Of a DNA stretch of 64,000 nucleotides, positions 46,259-58,697 are shown piece by piece; position 1 is the stretch's first letter; each line of letters begins with the position of its first letter. The notes beneath the pieces are model-generated. The model did not search any database. It was not told the origin of the DNA and worked only from the letters and a program-made list of their open reading frames with translations. Position numbers and translations under genes: made by a program. Source of the DNA: Paraspadella gotoi (Eukaryota; Chaetognatha); assembly GCA_051294375.1 (NCBI GenBank), contig JBJCIZ010000239.1, forward strand, positions 987,721 to 1,051,720, in the 5' to 3' direction.

Positions 46259-46326
46259 CCGGGCACCAAAATACTTTCGTCTTCGACCCGAGCGATCTCA
46301 GGCTGGAGCTGGAACTCGCTTCAATC
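46259..46326 (+). CDS. Possible 68-nt exon, unidentified
   Basis: A long (CT)n then CTAG acceptor precede 46259, and the donor GTGAGA starts at 46327. The same arrangement is kept at 62799-62859. The DNA GGCACCAAATACTTTCGTTTCG (consensus of both copies, with the indel noise ignored) would give G-T-K-Y-F-R-F-D-P-S-D-L-R-L. The reading as it stands here is GHQNTFVFDPSDLRLELELASI. I cannot name the protein. It may be a real exon or part of a repeat. Confidence 0.3.
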
Positions 46327-47321
46327 GTGAGATTGAATCGCAACTTTTATTTTTTTAATTCTCGAACGACACGGATTCGGAAATTGCCGGGGAAGGGGGC
46401 GAGGCTGGTTGGCGGGCTAAACCGGCTGATAGGTTCGCGGGATGGTAAGGAGGTGAAAAGGGGAGACAATGGTACAGTTCGTTCGAAGATGTGCAATCGT
46501 GCACGTTGCGCATTGCGGGCCATTGCAATATTGACAATCAACGTTGAACAACAACAGGACGATTTAAACGCCCCGTGAAAAACCACAGTGACGACGAAAA
46601 ATAAATCACAAAAGTAAAAAATTAACTTTTATATATGGTCAAATGCGTTGATTTTAAAATGAGAAACTTAATAACTACCAGTAAACAATGGAATTGTTTA
46701 CAATGAGGAACACCAACAAATGTAAAATTCCTTTACTTTCCGTCCTCCGGCCAACAACAACAACCAACAACTTGGACGGGCAAGGATAGCACAAGCAGAG
46801 AAAATACATTCTGTCAAAAAAAATGATCGCATTACAACAGTGGCAAAAAAAAAAGTCTTGAGACTTTGGAAAAAATAATATTCATTTTTTCTATTCTTAG
46901 TATGGAAAATCAATTTTCGATTATTCCTGTTATTTTTCTTTTCTGTACTTTTTCTTCATCATTTTTATTTTCTATTTTTTTCTTTTTTCTTAATTTCGTT
47001 CACTTTCGGAGTGGACTTGGAATGAATATTCATTTGCATATCCGGGCAGAAATGTGAGTGTGCGCGCGTTGCCTCGCGACGACGTGCGAAAACACAGGAT
47101 CGAGAGACAGAGAGAGAGAGAGAGAGCAGAGATTGGAGAGAGACGACGAACGATAGACTGAGGACGAGAGAGACGAGTAGACGAGAGAGATTTCGAGTCA
47201 CAACAGGCGCGATGCAAGGACGGACTTTTTTAAAAGGCCTAAGTGAAGCGGGATAAGGACGCAAAGGAAAAGAAAGATAACCCAAAAGAAAAAGAAAGGA
47301 AAAAGAATAAAAAATAGATAA
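46327..47321. other. Unique sequence with POU-like octamer
   Basis: ATTCATTTGCATATCCGGG at 47028-47046 contains the octamer-like ATTTGCATA. It is kept in related segments at 50252-50270 and 63487-63504. (GA)n-rich 47100-47190, then purine-rich to the insertion point. Confidence 0.45.
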
Positions 47322-49789
47322 GACACAATTGAAAAATAACGGGGCCGTTAACTGTCCTCGTGCTGATTTTGTTCCCTTTAAAAATTGCTTTCTGAGCCAA
47401 ATTAAAAATTGCATTATTACTTTTCGGAATATGTGCGATTATTACACTAACTGGACATTACTGTGACTCTGAACCAGTAACCCTTGACCATCAACTCAAA
47501 AAGAGCCTAACTAGATCCTCAAAAATTTAGTAAAAAAGATGAGAGCAATACTAGCTCGAAACGCTTACACAAATTGTAGACCATTGCTTTCTATAGATTG
47601 CAACAAAAATATTCAATATTATTTAAACAAACAGCACATTTACAACAATAACTTAATAAGCTTAACCGAGACCAAGATGAATATTTTTACCTATCACTTT
47701 CCTCAAAACTTTATATGCAATCATATTGTTTCTGTAATAGATCAATTTAATCTAAATAACAATATTGACAACACTTTCATTTTCAATTTTTCTTTCATTT
47801 GAATGGGAAAGTTTTCTCCTGCTTACTCCCCCTTGTGTCTAATGTAGTCTAATATTTTTAGAGGTATTTCCAAAACCTATATATAATTACTATATTTTCA
47901 CTTTTTTATTCTTTCCAAACAAAAACCAAACATCATAAAAACATTTTCAAACTTAAATAAAAAAAAAAAATTGCATTGAATGATCTTTGCGAAAAAATAT
48001 TTTTGAACCTTCCGAGAATAATGGGATTTTTTCGAGTTAGGGAAAAAAAATTTGCAATTCAAAAAAATCAGGCCTCTAGCCTTTCAATCTTTTCTAGAGC
48101 GCTGATTTTTTTTTTAGTTTTTTTTGATATTTTGATTTTCCTATGCAAACACCATTATTCTCACCATGATCATAGGTCGGAGGAAATTTTTTTCCAAAAA
48201 TTTTTGCAAAAAATTTCAACTTTTTCTACATTAGGCCTTTTTTTGCCAGGACAATAACATAACATCAATTATTATACGATGTGCGCTACCACCTGAAAGT
48301 GATATGTCTCTAAATTGACAAAAAAAATTTCTTCAAGTTTATTTTAAAATTTAAGTATTGTATCAATTTTTTTTTAGAAAATAAGTGACGATACTCCCGC
48401 TTTGCCGAAATTTTTACTTTAACAAAGATTTGTACCTGCGTAATTTGAAAAAAGTCCTTTTTTTATATAACTTTGAAAGAAAAGAGCCTAGCAAGATGGG
48501 CGCTTTTTTTTTTTTTGTGGTTTATTTTTTTCAACAAACAATTTAACAAGTGGGCCCTCTAATCATGCGGACACCTTTCCTAAAAAAGTACTTATCTAAC
48601 ATTAAATCCATAAATCTTTACACAGCTTTTGTTCTAAATCAATAGTTAAAAGTATACATACAGTATTTGCCTTTTAAAATTTCAATGAAGGCACTATGAA
48701 TTTTTTTATTTTTCTTTTGTAATTTTTCGGAAAAAGGGAAAGACTGAATTTACATTTTGATTATTATTAAATTTTCTTTATTCCATAAATCCTGCTTATA
48801 TTTTTAATTAAACCAAGTAAAAAACAAGCAAAAATATTATGTTTTAGCTTGCATAAAATGTCTTTTAATATTCAAAAATGATAAATACAAAAAATGTTTT
48901 CAGCCCTGATATAAACAGTTCTGGACATCTACCTTCTTTGTCTGTTGAAAAAAAAAATATGCGAATTTTTCAATTATTCTTTAACTGGCAAACTAATAAG
49001 CTTGACACACTTGCTTGTTTATCATAATAAAGTTTTTAAAAAATTATATAACTGGCCAATATATTTGACAAAGCAAGACATCGATTGTATGGCATAATTT
49101 TTTTTTAAATATTCAGCAAGGAATTTAACTTCTATTATTTATCATTCATTTTAATTAAGCAAAAAAATATTTTATCATAACTAGCCCGATCTAGAAAAGG
49201 GTTCATTGACTGACTTAATGATGACATTTTTCTAGATATCTTTACTTGCCCCATTTCACAGATATAAAAAGGTCTATGCCGTTATCATGTCAGTAAAGTC
49301 CCAGATCTATCCTGTCCCTTTATGCAACTGCATTCTGAAATTTTCTTTTTTCCCTTTTCAAATGTATTAAATTAAAAAAAATTATTTGAGAGAAACAATC
49401 GGCGTTGGAGGATGCCATTGGTAAGCCTTAGTTTCCCCACTTTCACGGTCGAATTTTTAAATCTAAGGTTTTTTTCTCCATTCTATTTGAGACATAACCC
49501 ACTAAACTATTCGGTACTATTATTTTTTTTTATTTTTTCTATTACAATTCTACGGCAATTAAATATGAATAAGTTCAACTTTTTTAAAAAAAAATTTCAT
49601 CACTCTTTCACCCTATATTCGGTCATATCTAAAAAACACAAAAAAGATTTTGCATTGATATTTTGGATACTCGACATATTGAAACTACTAACGTTTCAAA
49701 AAAATAAAAAAGAAATATAATAATATTGGAACACGGTAAATTTTTTTTATGCCGGAACAGTAACGTTACCGCATTCTTTCAATTGTGTC
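47322..49789. mobile_element. 2.47-kb AT-rich element with terminal inverted repeats, empty sites visible
   Basis: The left end GACACAATTGAAAAATAACGG and the reverse complement of the right end, GACACAATTGAAAGAATGCGG, share a perfect 13-bp terminus. The similarity continues for about 35 bp (CGTTAACTGTCC against CGTTACTGTTCC). The flanking DNA reads AAAATAGATAA before it and CATAAGCAGGCAAGAGG after it. Two related loci without it read AATAGATAAGAGGAAGAGG (50512-50530) and AATAGATTAAGAGGAAGAGG (63747-63766). ATAA(G) is thus the candidate target duplication, one base off. Inside, composition is far more AT-rich than the flanks and lacks the microsatellites typical of the window. Short frames at 47539-47802, 47976-48257 and 49412-49720 show no transposase motif, so it is probably a non-autonomous DNA transposon of unknown family. 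Confidence 0.7.
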
Positions 49790-50880
49790 CATAAGCAGGC
49801 AAGAGGAAGAGAAAGAATGAGAGATGAAAAGCAGGGAAACGGATTTAGATTTTGGCGACAGAAAAGATGGTCGAACGTTTTTTTTTTCTGTTCACGCAGC
49901 CGCAATATGAATTCACAGCGAATCTCGACTCTCGAAAATCCGTTGGTTACACTTTTTTGTCGCCGTTCGTTGGCAAAGACTAACAATGGAATGGAATGGA
50001 ATGGAATGGAATGGAAAGCGAACGAGGGAACTTCGACGGAACATCTTTCGATTCACTGAACAAATGGCAAACATGGATGCTACATTCTGTCGGATTGTTA
50101 CAATCCTCTCTTTAAAATATTATCATTTTTTATTCTTAGTTGAAAATCGATTTTCGATTTTCCGTTTATTTTCTTTCTTTATTTTTCTTCATCATTTTTA
50201 TTTTCTTATTTTTTTTTTCTTATTCGTTATTTCGAGGATTGGAATGAATATTCCATTTGCATATCCGGGAGAAGTGGAGTGTGCGNNNNNNNNNNNNNNN
50301 NNNNNNNNNNNNNNNNNNNNNNNNNNNNNNNNNNNNNNNNNNNNNNNNNNNNNNNNNNNNNNNNNNNNNNNNNNNNNNNNNNNNNNNNNNNNNNNNNNNN
50401 NNNNNNNNNNNNNNNNNNNNNNNNNNNNNNNNNNNNNNNNNNNNNNNNNNNNNNNNNNNNNNNNNNNNNNNNNNNNNNNNNNNNNNNNNNNNNNNNNNNN
50501 NNNNAAAAAAAATAGATAAGAGGAAGAGGAAGAGTCAAAAGAAAGAAAGAGAGATGAAAAGAGGAAACGGATTTAGATTTTGGCGACAGAAAAGATGTGA
50601 ACGGTTGTTTTTTTTCTCGTTCACGCAGAGAATTGAATTCACAGCAGTGGATTCACAGCAGTGAATTCACAGCAGTGAATTCACAGCAGCGAATTGAATT
50701 CACAGCGAATCTCGACTCGAAAATCCGGGGTTACACTTTTGTCGCGTTTCGTTGGCAAAGACCGAACAATGGAATGGAATGGAATGGAAAGCGACGAGGG
50801 AACTTAGACGGAACATTTTCGTTCATCTGGAACAAATGGAAACATGGATGGTACATTGTCGGATTGTTACATAAATGAAA
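49790..50880 (+). repeat. Repeated flank of the element, (GGAAT)n and 15-bp repeat
   Basis: 49796-50050 and 50520-50830 are direct copies (GGATTTAGATTTTGGCGACAG, TTCACAGCGAATCTCGACT, GGAATGGAATGGAA) and both match 63760-64000. 50080-50285 copies 46850-47060. A GGAAT pentamer array lies at 49986-50017 and 50768-50790. TTCACAGCAGTGAA units repeat at 50636-50700. Gap 50286-50504. Confidence 0.75.
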
Positions 50881-51619
50881 CGATATAAAAACTTATTAAC
50901 TTCATTGCATAAAAGAAATTGCAGTTGAAATCTCCGAAGGTTGCAATGCAAGGTAGAGAAATACGGTTACAACTGCAATCCGTTGATAAAGTAACTGTTT
51001 AACCTTCGATCATGTTGTACCCATGACTCGCGTACCCATGTCGTTGCTCGGGGAGAAAATGATCTTTTTATTTTATCGCCACCGGGAAAACGAATTGCAC
51101 GTGTGAAACGATGTTCACAAATAAGGTGAAAAATGAAACGCGGCTAAAGAAATTTAAAAAAAAAAGCCTTCCAAAAAATGGCGCGCGAGTGGAAAATTGC
51201 GCGTCGCCAAAAAAAATAATGAAGACGAAGGCATAAAAAAAAAAACCGTCTTTCCCTGGGAAATTACTCGGGCGACGCCCAGGGTATTAGCTATAACGCT
51301 GCTGCAGGGATACCGCGGGAGCGGCCACAGCCACGGCAGCGTGATGGTTGCGGCGGCGGCGGCGGCGGCTGCCGCAGTCAGCGTCAGGTGGCGGAGAAAA
51401 TGGGGATTAAAGTTTCATGTTAACGATCGCAAGGAAGCGAGGCGTTGTCAATGGAGACGACATAGCGATGGCTGAGGGGGTAATTGTTGTCGTCGTCGTT
51501 GTTATTGTTCTTGTTGTTCTTGTTGTTGTCGTTGTTATCCTTCTCTTAAATGCNNNNNNNNNNNNNNNNNNNNNNNNNTAAAATGGTCGGCTTCTGATTT
51601 CTTGATGTTTTCCGTGGTT
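50881..51619. other. Unique DNA with GC-rich (GCG)n patch
   Basis: 51180-51480 is GC-rich, with (GCG)n at 51349-51368. The plus frame 51197-51475 gives a poly-Ala tract flanked by ordinary residues but no known motif; a coding origin cannot be shown. A (GTC/GTT)n patch lies at 51486-51535, and a 25-N gap at 51554-51578. Confidence 0.35.
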
Positions 51620-53520
51620 GAAGTAAAACATTTGGATTTGACAGGGATGAGTACCAATGAAGTTTTCATGAATTTTTGAGTTACACTAACTGAATTAAAA
51701 CCGATAATGAGTTTCTGCCTTTGAAATTGGTGAGACTAAACATTAAATTTATTAATATCTTTTTATTTTAATTCCATTTAAATTAAAACTATCTAATACC
51801 CCTGACTTTTGGAACAGGCTCTATTTAATTAAATCTATTCAAAACTTAAAAGGTTAAAATGATCTCGATTTCCACAAAACGTTCCAAATGGAACGATTAT
51901 ATGGAACGAATATATAAACAAAGGGACGGTGCACTAAAGTTAAAATGCTAACAACGACAGATCTCGATTTCCCAACAAGTCCAAATGAACGAAATATTAT
52001 GAACGGAATATATAAAAAGGACCGGTCTGCCAAAGTTAAAATGATACAACGGACTGATCTCGATTCCCCAACAAGTCCAAATGGAACGGAATTATACTGG
52101 GAACGAATATATAACAAAAGGACGCGTGCTAAAGCTAAATGCTACAACGGGAAACAGATTCTCGATTTTCCGGCAAGTGCCAAATTGGACACGAATATAT
52201 GGAACGAATATCACTAACACAAGGACGTGCTAAAAGCTAAAATGCGTTACAAACGACTGATCTCGTTTTCCACAGAGTCCAAATGGAACGAATATTTATG
52301 GAACGAATTACTATAACAAAGGACGGTGCTTAAAGTAAATTGCTACAACGACAGATCTCGATTTCCACAAGTTCAAAATGGAACGGAATTATATTGCAAC
52401 GAATATATAAACAAAGGCACGGTTGCCAAAACGTAAAATGCTACAACGACTGATCTCGATTCCACAAGTCAAATGGAAGAATATTATGGAACGGAATATA
52501 TAACAAAGGTACGGGTGCTTAAAGGTAACAATGCTACAACGAAAAAAAAAAAAAAAACCAAAAAAAAAAATAAAAAAAAAAAAAAAAAATCGACCAAGAT
52601 CTCGCATCCGCTAAGTCCAAATTTGGATACGAATATATTGGAAACGAATAGTTATAAACCAAAGCGACTGGTGCTAAATGTAAAATGTACAACGACTGAT
52701 CTCGATTTCCACAGGTCAAATGGAACGAATGATATGAACGAATTATTAACAAAGGCACCGGTGCTAAAGTAAAATGCTACAACAACAGATCTCGATTTAT
52801 CCACAAGTCCATAATGGAACTGAATTATCATACGGCCCCCTCATTCCACAGTCCAATGGAACGAAATCATATGGAAGAATATATAACATAAGACGGCTGC
52901 AAAGTAAAAATGCTACAACGGGACTGATTCTCATTTCCACAAGTCCAAATGGATACGAATATTTATGGGAAACGAATATATAACAAAGGGACCGGTGCTA
53001 AAGTATAAAATGCTACAACGTATGCATTTCTCCGAGTTTCCAAACCAGCGTCCGCAATGTCTCGACGATGACGTTTTGGCGCCAACGCTAACTTTTCTAA
53101 ACGGCCGTCGAGACGCGAGCGGTGGTTCGCGCATAACACGTTCAAGAGGGCGCGTCGCCGGTTGACGTAGGCGCTAGGGATGGCGCGCGGTCGAGAAGAA
53201 AAAAACGGCCGCGGCGAATTGTTGGCGCCTGCTTGTCTCGAGTCCCAGAGCACGGGTTTTCCCCAGAGTGCGTCGTATGTCAACACTTAATAAATCGCTT
53301 CTGTTTTCTGTTGAAAGACCGTTTTAAAAGAGGGCTACGGTGTAGGCGAGAATTTTTTCAGGTTTTAAGGAATAATAATCAATAACATTAATAATAACAA
53401 TTGATGTTTAATAAATAATTGTATATGAATAATTCGGAGAAACTGGCTGTCTTTTTGAATTCTAACTAACTGGGCTAATTCTGCTCATGAAACCAGATGG
53501 GAGTCGGTATAAAATGGCGC
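51620..53520 (+). repeat. Long repeat D, copy 1 (possible LTR)
   Basis: Shares with 55340-56270, in order: CATGAATTTTTGAGT, TGAGTTTCTGCC, CCCCTGACTTT-GGA-CAGGCT, the ~91-bp minisatellite, TGACGTTT-GGCGCCAACGC, AACGCCGTCGAGACGCGAGCGG, GGGTTTTCCCC-AGAG and TTCTGTTTTCTG. It ends ATAAAATGGCGCAGAAGAG (53509-53527), resembling the end of an LTR with a TGGCGCAG primer-binding motif. No gag/pol frame is seen between the copies. The inner palindrome TTGGCGCCAA fits an E2F-type site. Confidence 0.5.
51845..53025 (+). repeat. ~91-bp minisatellite, about 13 units
   Basis: The unit carries CTACAACGACTGATCTCGAT, TTCCACAAGTCCAAATGGAAC, GAATATATAACAAAGG and ACGGTGCTAAAGTTAAAATG. Units vary by one-base indels. 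A poly-A patch with two breaks (52541-52589) interrupts it. Confidence 0.9.
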
Positions 53521-55339
53521 AGAAGAGACGATGCGCCGGGTCAAGGACGCCCCTGGAGATGACGACGACCAGTCTCGGCAGAACGACGTCGGCTAAGGCC
53601 GAAGGACGACGAAACTACGAAGCCCAGGGACTTGAACAAATATTGATGTAGTCTGATGAAAAGGATGAAGGAGTAGTAGCAGTCGTAGTTAGTCCTGTAG
53701 AGAGAGTTTAGAGTCCTGGCAGAGGAATAACCAAAACATTCTAGTACCAAACACTCAGCAAATATAAAATAAATTTTTTAAAAGTGGTCTTTCTTTATTG
53801 TTTCTGAAGCCAATATATGTTTAAAAATAGAGATGCTTCTCTCATAGGAAAAGGTCCACCAAACCAGCGATCACCACCAAAATTTAAGATTCCGAGATAT
53901 CTGAATAAAGAGTTTCTATGCTTCTTTGAAAAAAGAAACTTAAAAACCCTAAGCTGACACTTTGAGTTCTGAAGATGGCCACGTTCGGGTAGAATTCGAT
54001 TTAGAATCTTAATGACAATCTATCGAAATCCGGACCAAATCAGAATCAGCTGTACACTTGCCTCGGAATTTCTGTACTTAAGTATAAACAAAAGAAAGAG
54101 CCTAAAGGATGTCGTTGTCGATCGCTTTAACGGTGGCATTTTTCGATGCCAGTAATAAAGAGCCAAAAGAGGGCAACGGGAAAAGGGTAAAAGGAAGCTG
54201 GATCTCGCAATGATTAGAGATTAGTTTATTTGTTAACACCCCCCGCTATTTGGTATGCCAAAAACGCATTCCGAATACCTTTGAGCATTGTCTAGAAATA
54301 GCAATCTAAAATATCCCGGTTCGCAGGGGGATGGAAAGTAAGAAAGGAAGTAATTTTAAAAAGCTGAGTATGGCAAAAAATGCGCCCAGGAACTTACTTG
54401 TTAATACCTCAAAAAATTCCAAAAAAATCTGACGTACAAAACTGACAAAAAAAAACTGAACAAACGTTACGGACGACTGTTGACGACGGCAGACGACAAA
54501 CTTCGACCGGCGACACCCTTCTTCACACGCTAATTTACTTCAATTATTCATGTTGAAACAAACAGTTGGGTTACACCAATGATAATTTAGAAAAACCCGT
54601 TGCGTGAATGTAATTAAAAAACTACGTTCGTTTATTCTAAAGTATTTCACCCAAATACAAAAACAAGACCAAGTTTTCGCTCCGTTCACGAGCGACGCCG
54701 GGTGCTGCTCAACCAAACCTTCTGCAGAGACGAAGCGCCGCTAAGTGACGAATTAGCCGAAACGAAACGTTCTTTGACTACGATACATAGAAAGGAAACA
54801 AAAATAAACTCTGTCGCGTATCAGTTACACCCGTTTTTTCAACCGTATCCAAAAAACGAAAACACTAAAAAATGTTCAATTCCTGGCGTTTTAACTTATA
54901 ATCGTTGCCCGGCTAACTTGAAAAAAGTACAAATAAAGACCCTAAGTAAAAATTTTGACACAAGGCAGGGGGGGAAATGCAGACGATGGGAGCTAAATAT
55001 TTCTAATTTACTAACTGACTAACACAATAAAATGATTTTCGGTCAACTATCTATTCGGCATCATTAAAACAATTTCTGTCTTAATCCATGTATTACTCCA
55101 AATAGAAGCAAAATAAAATCTTTTCTTTTCACGTTAGATCCGAAGCGCGGAGAGCCGGTGGATTCTGACTCCTGGGCCTGACCTCGAATCTGACATATAT
55201 TACAACCCGATTCCTCGTAAGTACCAACTAAAAAAGGAAACGTGATATTAGTGGAAGCCCGGAATTGTAAACCAATTTACGGCACCGCCGGGACCAATTT
55301 CGATTCCAAAGGACTGGAACCCGAATAAGGTAAATTAAA
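53521..55339. other. Sequence between the two copies of repeat D
   Basis: Mostly unique, AT-rich. The frame 54702-55022 (+, 106 aa) has ordinary amino-acid composition and is free of simple repeats, but has no motif I recognise. A patch at 55135-55230 has an acceptor-like start (CACGTTAG) and GTAAGT at 55217. If the D copies are LTRs, this would be a decayed or deleted internal region. Confidence 0.35.
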
Positions 55340-56179
55340 AAATTATATTTGGTTGTCGATTTGGAATCTTCTCTCTTGTTCATGAATTTTGAGTACATAA
55401 CTAATTTGAAAACCTATGAGTTTCTGCCATAAATTTATAATTTTATTTTTCATTAAACTATCTTACCCCTGACTTTGGACAGGCTATTAAATAAACAATT
55501 AAATAAAAGTAAAATGCTACAACGACTGATCTCGATTTCCACAANNNNNNNNNNNNNNNNNNNNNNNNNNNNNNNNNNNNNNNNNNNNNNNNNNNNNNNN
55601 NNNNNNNNNNNNNNNNNNNNNNNNNNNNNNNNNNNNNNNNNNNNNNNNNNNNNNNNNNNNNNNNNNNNNNNNNNNNNNNNNNNNNNNNNNNNNNNNNNNN
55701 NNNNNNNNNNNNNNNNNNNNNNNNNNNNNNNNNNNNNNNNNNNNNNNNNNNNNNNNNNNNNNNNNNNNNNNNNNNNNNNNGTAAAATGCTACAACGACTG
55801 ATCTCGATTTCCACAAGTCCGAATGTCTCGAGATGACGTTTGGCGCCAACGCGAACTTCTAAACGCCGTCGAGACGCGAGCGGTTGTTCGCGATAAACGT
55901 CAAGACGCGCGTCGGCCGTGTTGACGTTGGCGCTAGAATGGCGGGTGATGAATGAAAAAAAAACGCCTGGTGAGCTGTTTGGCGAGCCTGCTGATTCTCG
56001 GGAGATTCCCGAGAAACGTGGGTTTTCCCCCAGAGTTGCGTCGATGTCCAACACTAACCTTCTGTTTTCTGTGAAGTAACTGATTTAAAAAGAGGCTACG
56101 GTATAGAGCGGAGAAATCAGGTTTTAAGGAAATAACAATTAACATAATAAAGATGTAAATATAAATGAATAATAATATA

Positions 56180-56212
<33 letters not shown>

Positions 56213-56270
56213 AATAATAATAATAGAATATATAAATAATATAAATATAACTGGCGCAGTGATGAATAGC
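55340..56270 (+). repeat. Long repeat D, copy 2
   Basis: Collinear with copy 1 but shorter. Minisatellite units at 55509-55544 and 55781-55820 flank gap 55545-55780. The GGCGCCAACGCGAAC block is at 55852-55866. It ends in an ATAAT-rich run (56150-56250), then ATATAACTGGCGCAGTG at 56245-56261. Confidence 0.6.
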
Positions 56271-56891
56271 TTGTTAAAGGGCAGCTGTGTTTGTTGTTTT
56301 TTTTTGGCCTGGTGTGGCAAATAATTGTTCTTTAAACACTTTATTTTCTACTTTTTTTTACATATTTACTACATTAATGGCTAAATTAATGGCATGCAAT
56401 GATAATTGCGCAATCATTCTTGAATGTACGAGTTTTTCATGCTTGGAATTTTTTTTCGGCTTCAAACATTAATTACATGTCCTTCCGTTAAGGCATTCGC
56501 TACGTCTTTCATTTATCTCAAAAGTATAACCTGGCCTCTGCGTCTCTCGTCTCTCTGCTCGTGCTCTGCTCTGTTTCTCTCCTGCTCTGTCTTCTCTTCT
56601 CTGCCTCTGCAGTCTCTCTCATCTTCTCGGTGCGTCTGCTCTCAGTCTCGTCTGCGTCTTTCGTTATCTCATCGTGTCTCGCGTTCTCATCGTCTCTTCG
56701 TCTTCTCGTCTCTCTCACTCCCCCTAAGGCTCCATAACGCGCAAAGTGACGGAAAGATAAAACCTTTAATGTTTGATTGGCGCTCGTTTAATACCGACGT
56801 CGTCGTCGTCGTCGTCGTCGTCTTTCTTACCGCTGTAGCTGTCGTTCCGGTTGTTGTAGTTGTTGTTGTTGTTGTCGCGGTCACGACTGTT

Positions 56892-56923
<32 letters not shown>

Positions 56924-57351
56924 CAACGTCGCACTATTTCCTTCTCGGTTGTGACATTTCTGACAAACATCGTCACATTGAGACAGAATGAGTGAGTCCA
57001 TTTCACCGCGCCGTTCGTGTCACTTCAAGACGCCACCTTCTCACAAATGTGTTGCGGTTTTCTTGTTTTGTACCGAGTTTAGATCACGGATACAGTTTAA
57101 CGTTTCGAAGTTAGTTTCGTTGGTCCTGTGTTTGAACCACGTCTCTTTTCTCTTTTCAAATCTTGTGGGATTCATGATATTAGTTCAACATATAGTTAAC
57201 TTGAGTAGTAACCTAAGGTTTGTATTTTCTACAAGAGCAATGTATTATGTGNNNNNNNNNNNNNNNNNNNNNNNNNNNNNNNNNNNNNNNNNNNNNNNNN
57301 NNNNNNNNNNNNNNNNNNNNNNNNNNNNNNNNNNNNNNNNNNNNNNNNNNN
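56271..57351. other. Non-coding, CT- and GTC-rich
   Basis: CTC/GTCT-rich tract 56530-56725, (GTC)n with GTT variants at 56799-56928, unique sequence to gap 57252-57351. Frames across the trinucleotides are artefacts. No exon recognised. Confidence 0.5.
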
Positions 57352-58656
57352 GACAAAGAAGAAGAGAAAAGAATCCCCCCCACAAAACAAAAGAACCGAT
57401 TTCATCAAAGAAGAAACGGTTGTCTTGTTGTTGTTTCGTCGCCGCACCGGCCTCCTTAAGAATCCAGGGAAAAGATTGTAAAGCATTAAAGGGAGCGATC
57501 AAAACGCAAAATAAAGCAAGAAAGCGCAAATAAAGCTATTTCTCCCCCCCCCCCCTCCGCCCTGCGACTCTTCCGCATTAACTGCTCCGTCCTTCGGCCT
57601 TGGGGTCGCATCTTCGGTTCCCTTGATGTCTTCACTGAGAAAGGTTAGGAAGAGGAGTGAGAGGAGGAGGGGAGAAAGAGCGAGAGGGAGAGGGAGGACA
57701 AAACACCGACAACGAGGATTCTAATGATGACAAATAAGAACGTGACGCTTATACGGCTAGCTGACACCTGCGACGATTTTATGACAAAATCAGATATGAG
57801 AAAATTAGCAAGACGTTCTTTAGTTCAATGACAAAAGGAACAACACTACAACAAAACTCAGATATAAAACAAACACAACGACCAAAAAAAATAAGATGAC
57901 AATAAAGACAACATAAACCACAAAAGACAAAACTAGACAAAAAAACAAAACAAATAATATGACGAAAACAAGATAACAAACGACAACAAAATAAGAATGA
58001 CATAAACAAGACAACAAAAACAAAACAATAACAGGACCGACGAAAACAAGATAACAACGCCAACAAATAGATGACAAAACATAATCAACAATCACAACAA
58101 CAAAAGAAACAACAACCGACAAAAGATAGCGGAAATCGGACACGTGATCCTTTACGCGAATCTATTCGTTGTGAAGAAAACTTAAATTAGACTGAGAAGA
58201 ATATTACACTTCATTAATTGCAAAATTCTTTGCTCATGGGTATAATAAATAATTAATAATAATAACAATATAATATATAACTGTGTAATGATAATGGTAT
58301 CATCTTCGCTTCATTGTACGAAGTCACTTGCCCCTTTTCTTCTTTTCTCTTTTCATTTCTGTTTTTTTTTTTTTTTTTTCTATTTGGATTTCTGTCTGTC
58401 TGTTGTTTCATTGTGTCTGTCTGCCTTTAATGACTGAGCTATAAAATTTATATATAAATTTATATTTATCTTTTAACTAAATATTCTTCTCTTTTCTCTT
58501 CTCTATCACTCATATCCGCTTCCGCCAAGAGCGAAATTCAGAAGCTGAAAACAAAAACTTTATGCAAAGACTCGACCCCGAAAAATTTCGCCGCGGAAGG
58601 AATAAAAATACTCTCTCTCTCTCCTCTCTCTCTTCTCTCTCTCTCTCTTTCTCTCT

Positions 58657-58697
<41 letters not shown>

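Larger units (their letters stand above)
40952..47321 (+). repeat. Long direct duplication B, copy 1
   Basis: Collinear with 57352-63745. Shared landmarks: ACAAAACAAAAGAACCG, TTGTACGAAGTCACTTG, TTTATATATAAATTTATATT, TTCGTTTCCTCCCAAAACAT, ATGCATATTCAATCATTCCC, GATTTAGTG, TAATGAAACACATCTAATAT, ACATCCGG repeats, TTAGGG-like block and GACTTTTTTAAAAGGC. Its gaps 42173-42382, 42988-43291 and 43948-44292 correspond to sequence present in copy 2 (about 58574-58790, 59510-59890 and 60715-60920). The 25-N gap at 44582 hides only a few bases. Copy 1 continues after the inserted element at 49790. Confidence 0.85.

Noticed and set aside
45814-46578. 254-residue frame across CT tracts
   Set aside because: Openness comes from CT repeats, and the frame is broken in the duplicate at 62460-62900. 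Only the short spliced island is kept, at low confidence.
51197-51475. Possible poly-Ala protein
   Set aside because: Tract is (GCG)n in a GC-rich patch; no start context, motif or splice evidence.
52963-53286. Minus-strand 107-residue protein with a similar frame at 55458-56054
   Set aside because: The two frames resemble each other only because the DNA is duplicated; frames shift between copies and run into the minisatellite.
54702-55022. 106-residue plus-strand frame
   Set aside because: Ordinary composition but no recognisable domain; it lies between two repeat blocks and may be chance or retroelement debris.
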